Of a DNA stretch of 8,666 nucleotides, positions 7,254-8,666 are shown piece after piece. The stretch comes from Deltaproteobacteria bacterium. GTDB taxonomy: Bacteria > Desulfobacterota > Desulfobacteria > Desulfobacterales > JAUVGT01. The DNA is taken from the NCBI GenBank assembly GCA_030593645.1, contig JAUVGT010000208.1:1-8666 (forward strand), given 5' to 3'. The notes under the pieces are model-generated. The model had not been told where the DNA came from. It saw only the letters and a list, made by a program, of their open reading frames with translations, and searched no databases. Numbering within the stretch: position 1 is the first letter of the stretch; each line of letters starts with the position of its first letter. Both the position numbers and the translations under genes were made by a program.

Positions 7254-7991
7254 TTATTTTTTGCGTAAGATATAGAGAAGGTTAGTATGTTTGTCACTAA
7301 GCAGGCCAATAGACATTATATTGATTACTCTCTTAATTATGTGGATCATCATTTTCCTGGCACCTTGCCCCGGCCGGATGTACCCATCCCCGTATACTGC
7401 ATCAAGTTTAATATTATTACTTCGATCATTACAAAAATCGTACATGCCGCTGCGTGAAATAATTGAATGGTAGTATGTAGGATAAGGTCCGTAACCGGGT
7501 TTCCCAGCATTTTTTCGCCTCAGGATAAAGCGATAATAAAAAACATGGAACCAGTGCGGTGTGATGCGGGTGATAAAGCCCTGGGCAGAATATGGATCAG
7601 GTACTTTTATGATGATTATCCCATTCGATTTTGTCCACTTAAGAAAGTTCTTCATAACTAAATCCGCATTTTTAATATGCTCAAGCACAAATGAGCAATA
7701 AATCACATCATATCTATCAGTACCCAGATTAACCGAACATAAATCACCTTCAATGGTTTTATGTAAATCAGATAAAGTGTTTTTCCGTATTTCCAGAGCA
7801 TCTTTGTCCGAATCTACACCTGTAAGTATATAATTTAATCCTTCTAACCCAAAGGGCCACTGTCTTCCACAACCTGCCTCCAGAATATTTATAGGCTCAC
7901 CTTTAGAAGCGCATTTTCCAATGAGTCTTTCTATTATCTCATGAGCATGTCTACGGTTTTCTATCAATTCTAAATATCTTTTTTTGTTCAT
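7254..7991 (-). CDS. Class I SAM-dependent methyltransferase, convergent to the operon
   Basis: This 245-residue methyltransferase of the Methyltransf_11/25 type has motif I ILEAGCGRQWPF (36-47), the acidic GVDSD loop (58-62), IEGDL (80-84) and DVIYCSFVLEHI (95-106). A post-core IIIIKVPDP strand and a WFHVFYYRFIL segment follow. The frame extends to a start at 8024, but ATG 7991 is preferred: AAGGG (plus-strand 7999-8003) sits 7 bases upstream and MNKKRYLELIENRR is a natural start. It is read toward the sulfotransferase gene, with 82 bases between the two stops and no clear terminator hairpin there. The convergent position means it is not in the operon, though SAM-dependent sugar or lipid methylation in the same pathway is possible. 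The substrate is unknown. Confidence 0.85.
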   Translation of the reverse strand: MNKKRYLELIENRRHAHEIIERLIGKCASKGEPINILEAGCGRQWPFGLEGLNYILTGVDSDKDALEIRKNTLSDLHKTIEGDLCSVNLGTDRYDVIYCSFVLEHIKNADLVMKNFLKWTKSNGIIIIKVPDPYSAQGFITRITPHWFHVFYYRFILRRKNAGKPGYGPYPTYYHSIISRSGMYDFCNDRSNNIKLDAVYGDGYIRPGQGARKMMIHIIKRVINIMSIGLLSDKHTNLLYILRKK

Positions 7992-7998
7992 TCGAATA

Positions 7999-8003
7999 CC
8001 CTT
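7999..8003 (-). promoter_or_regulatory. Ribosome binding site deciding the convergent methyltransferase start
   Basis: On the minus strand AAGGG lies 7 bases before ATG 7991. The alternative upstream start at 8024 has no comparable motif, so the shorter protein is favoured. Confidence 0.55.
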
Positions 8004-8024
8004 GAGTGTCACGACTAATACCAT

Positions 8025-8534
8025 GTGTTAGGGATAGTAAAATAGAGATAGCCATTTTGACATATAGCTCCAATGATTGTATCCGCCCGGCATGGTTTGA
8101 GCTTATGGGGCACAAGTCTCCAACATGTATAACCTGTTAATAAGCCATTAGATTTGTTAACATAAGTATTATCCGAAGGCAAGCCCCTTTGCATATGGCT
8201 GTGCACGGCCAGACGGCGATCCGTTGGCGAGAGCGTCTTTTTCGGAACAGCGATCTGCAGTATAAACCTATAAGTCAATCCTGCTCGGGACTTGATTCGA
8301 AGGGCGGGAACAACTGTGACGAATCCTTATGTTATTGTCATCTTTTGATCAAAGGCACCGCATTTTTCTTCGTGTCCTTAGCATTGGCAGTTTATATTTC
8401 ATGTATTCTTTGTGTGGCGTTATCGTTTAATCCATTCAATTTTTACACTCAGCCAAAACCTCGAATTGACAAAAACCCTCCGAATATAATAAGGTATTGT
8501 TAAAAATATTAAAGATTGTCTTTTAAATATTGAT
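8025..8534. other. Intergenic stretch with no convincing gene; possible remnant
   Basis: Two opposed open frames overlap here (minus 8015-8278 and plus 8189-8503), and neither can be supported. The plus frame would start at a TTG or at ATG 8195, with GAAGG about 13 bases upstream, and ends in a hydrophobic stretch; its composition (many C, H, S, W) looks like chance. About 8080-8300 is visibly more GC-rich than its surroundings and could be a decayed gene or a piece of mobile DNA, but I cannot name a parent. A 14-base near-palindrome centred on TTTGATCAAA lies at 8342-8355, and a GTGCAC-centred one near 8200. The convergent methyltransferase promoter should fall in the left part; no good match is visible. 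Confidence 0.4.
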
Positions 8535-8666
8535 GGTCTCGTAAAAAGTCCGAATGAGACGGTTTCGTAAAAAGTTCAAATTCAAGGCGTGCAAATTTCG
8601 TAATCATGAAGCGTACTTATAGTACGTTGAATGATTGCGAAATGCAGCACAACGCAGAAGTTGGAC
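8535..8666. repeat. Long hairpin intergenic repeat, cut by the right edge
   Basis: Two similar 17-base units open it: GGTCTCGTAAAAAGTCC (8535-8551) and GGTTTCGTAAAAAGTTC (8561-8577). A long imperfect inverted repeat follows. Its tip is CGTACT (8612-8617) with AGTACG (8621-8626) around a 3-base loop. The middle stem pairs 8595-8607 with 8631-8643 with one G-T-type mismatch, and the outer arms (about 8574-8592 and 8646-8666) pair loosely. The mirror of the opening units should lie just beyond the window. I recall similar hairpins, with 'TCGTAAAAAGT' ends, repeated in deltaproteobacterial genomes; copy number cannot be tested here. No coding frame is supported inside it. Confidence 0.7.

Noticed and set aside
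7291..7661. Two plus-strand open frames
   Set aside because: Both are antisense to the convergent methyltransferase and have no domain or ribosome binding site.
8189..8503. Plus-strand 104-codon frame with a hydrophobic C-terminal half
   Set aside because: It has a poor start, unusual composition, no recognisable family and an overlapping opposite frame. It is described under the intergenic entry rather than called.

Overview
The window looks like a chromosomal accessory region of a Gram-negative environmental bacterium. Desulfobacterota (Desulfobacterales-like) is my best guess, and it rests on inference. The reasons are moderate-to-low GC, a secreted protein built from repeats of the kind I associate with that group, intergenic palindromes of the 'GTCATTCCGGCG...CCAG' type, and a 'TCGTAAAAAGT...' long-hairpin repeat at the right edge that I recall from deltaproteobacterial genomes. 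None of this could be searched here.

Layout. Positions 1-937 (minus strand) hold the N-terminal 312 residues of a secreted protein. It has a clear signal peptide and seven repeats of 36-39 residues, which suggests a seven-bladed beta-propeller, and it runs off the left edge. Positions 938-1795 contain no gene. This AT-rich stretch carries a well-preserved 206 bp miniature inverted-repeat element (1311-1516) with perfect 18 bp terminal inverted repeats and a 9 bp target duplication. A second palindromic repeat lies inside it.

Positions 1897-7171 (plus strand) form a tightly packed surface-glycan gene set: an FkbM-type methyltransferase, a zinc-ribbon class I methyltransferase (ATGA overlap), a Wzx/MOP-type flippase (6 bp gap), a family 2 glycosyltransferase with a TTG start (3 bp gap), and, after 62 bp, a PAPS-dependent sulfotransferase. 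Together they suggest synthesis, methylation, sulfation and membrane export of a lipid-linked oligosaccharide. No polymerase, priming transferase or sugar-nucleotide pathway gene lies in the window, so the rest must be elsewhere.

A sixth gene, a class I methyltransferase at 7254-7991, faces the operon convergently on the minus strand. Positions 7992-8534 have no convincing gene. The right end (8535-8666) is a long hairpin repeat cut by the window edge. I see no CRISPR array, tRNA, rRNA, phage module or toxin-antitoxin pair, and no clearly new defence or enzymatic system. The most distinctive items are the miniature element, the propeller protein and the methyl/sulfo-modified glycan operon.
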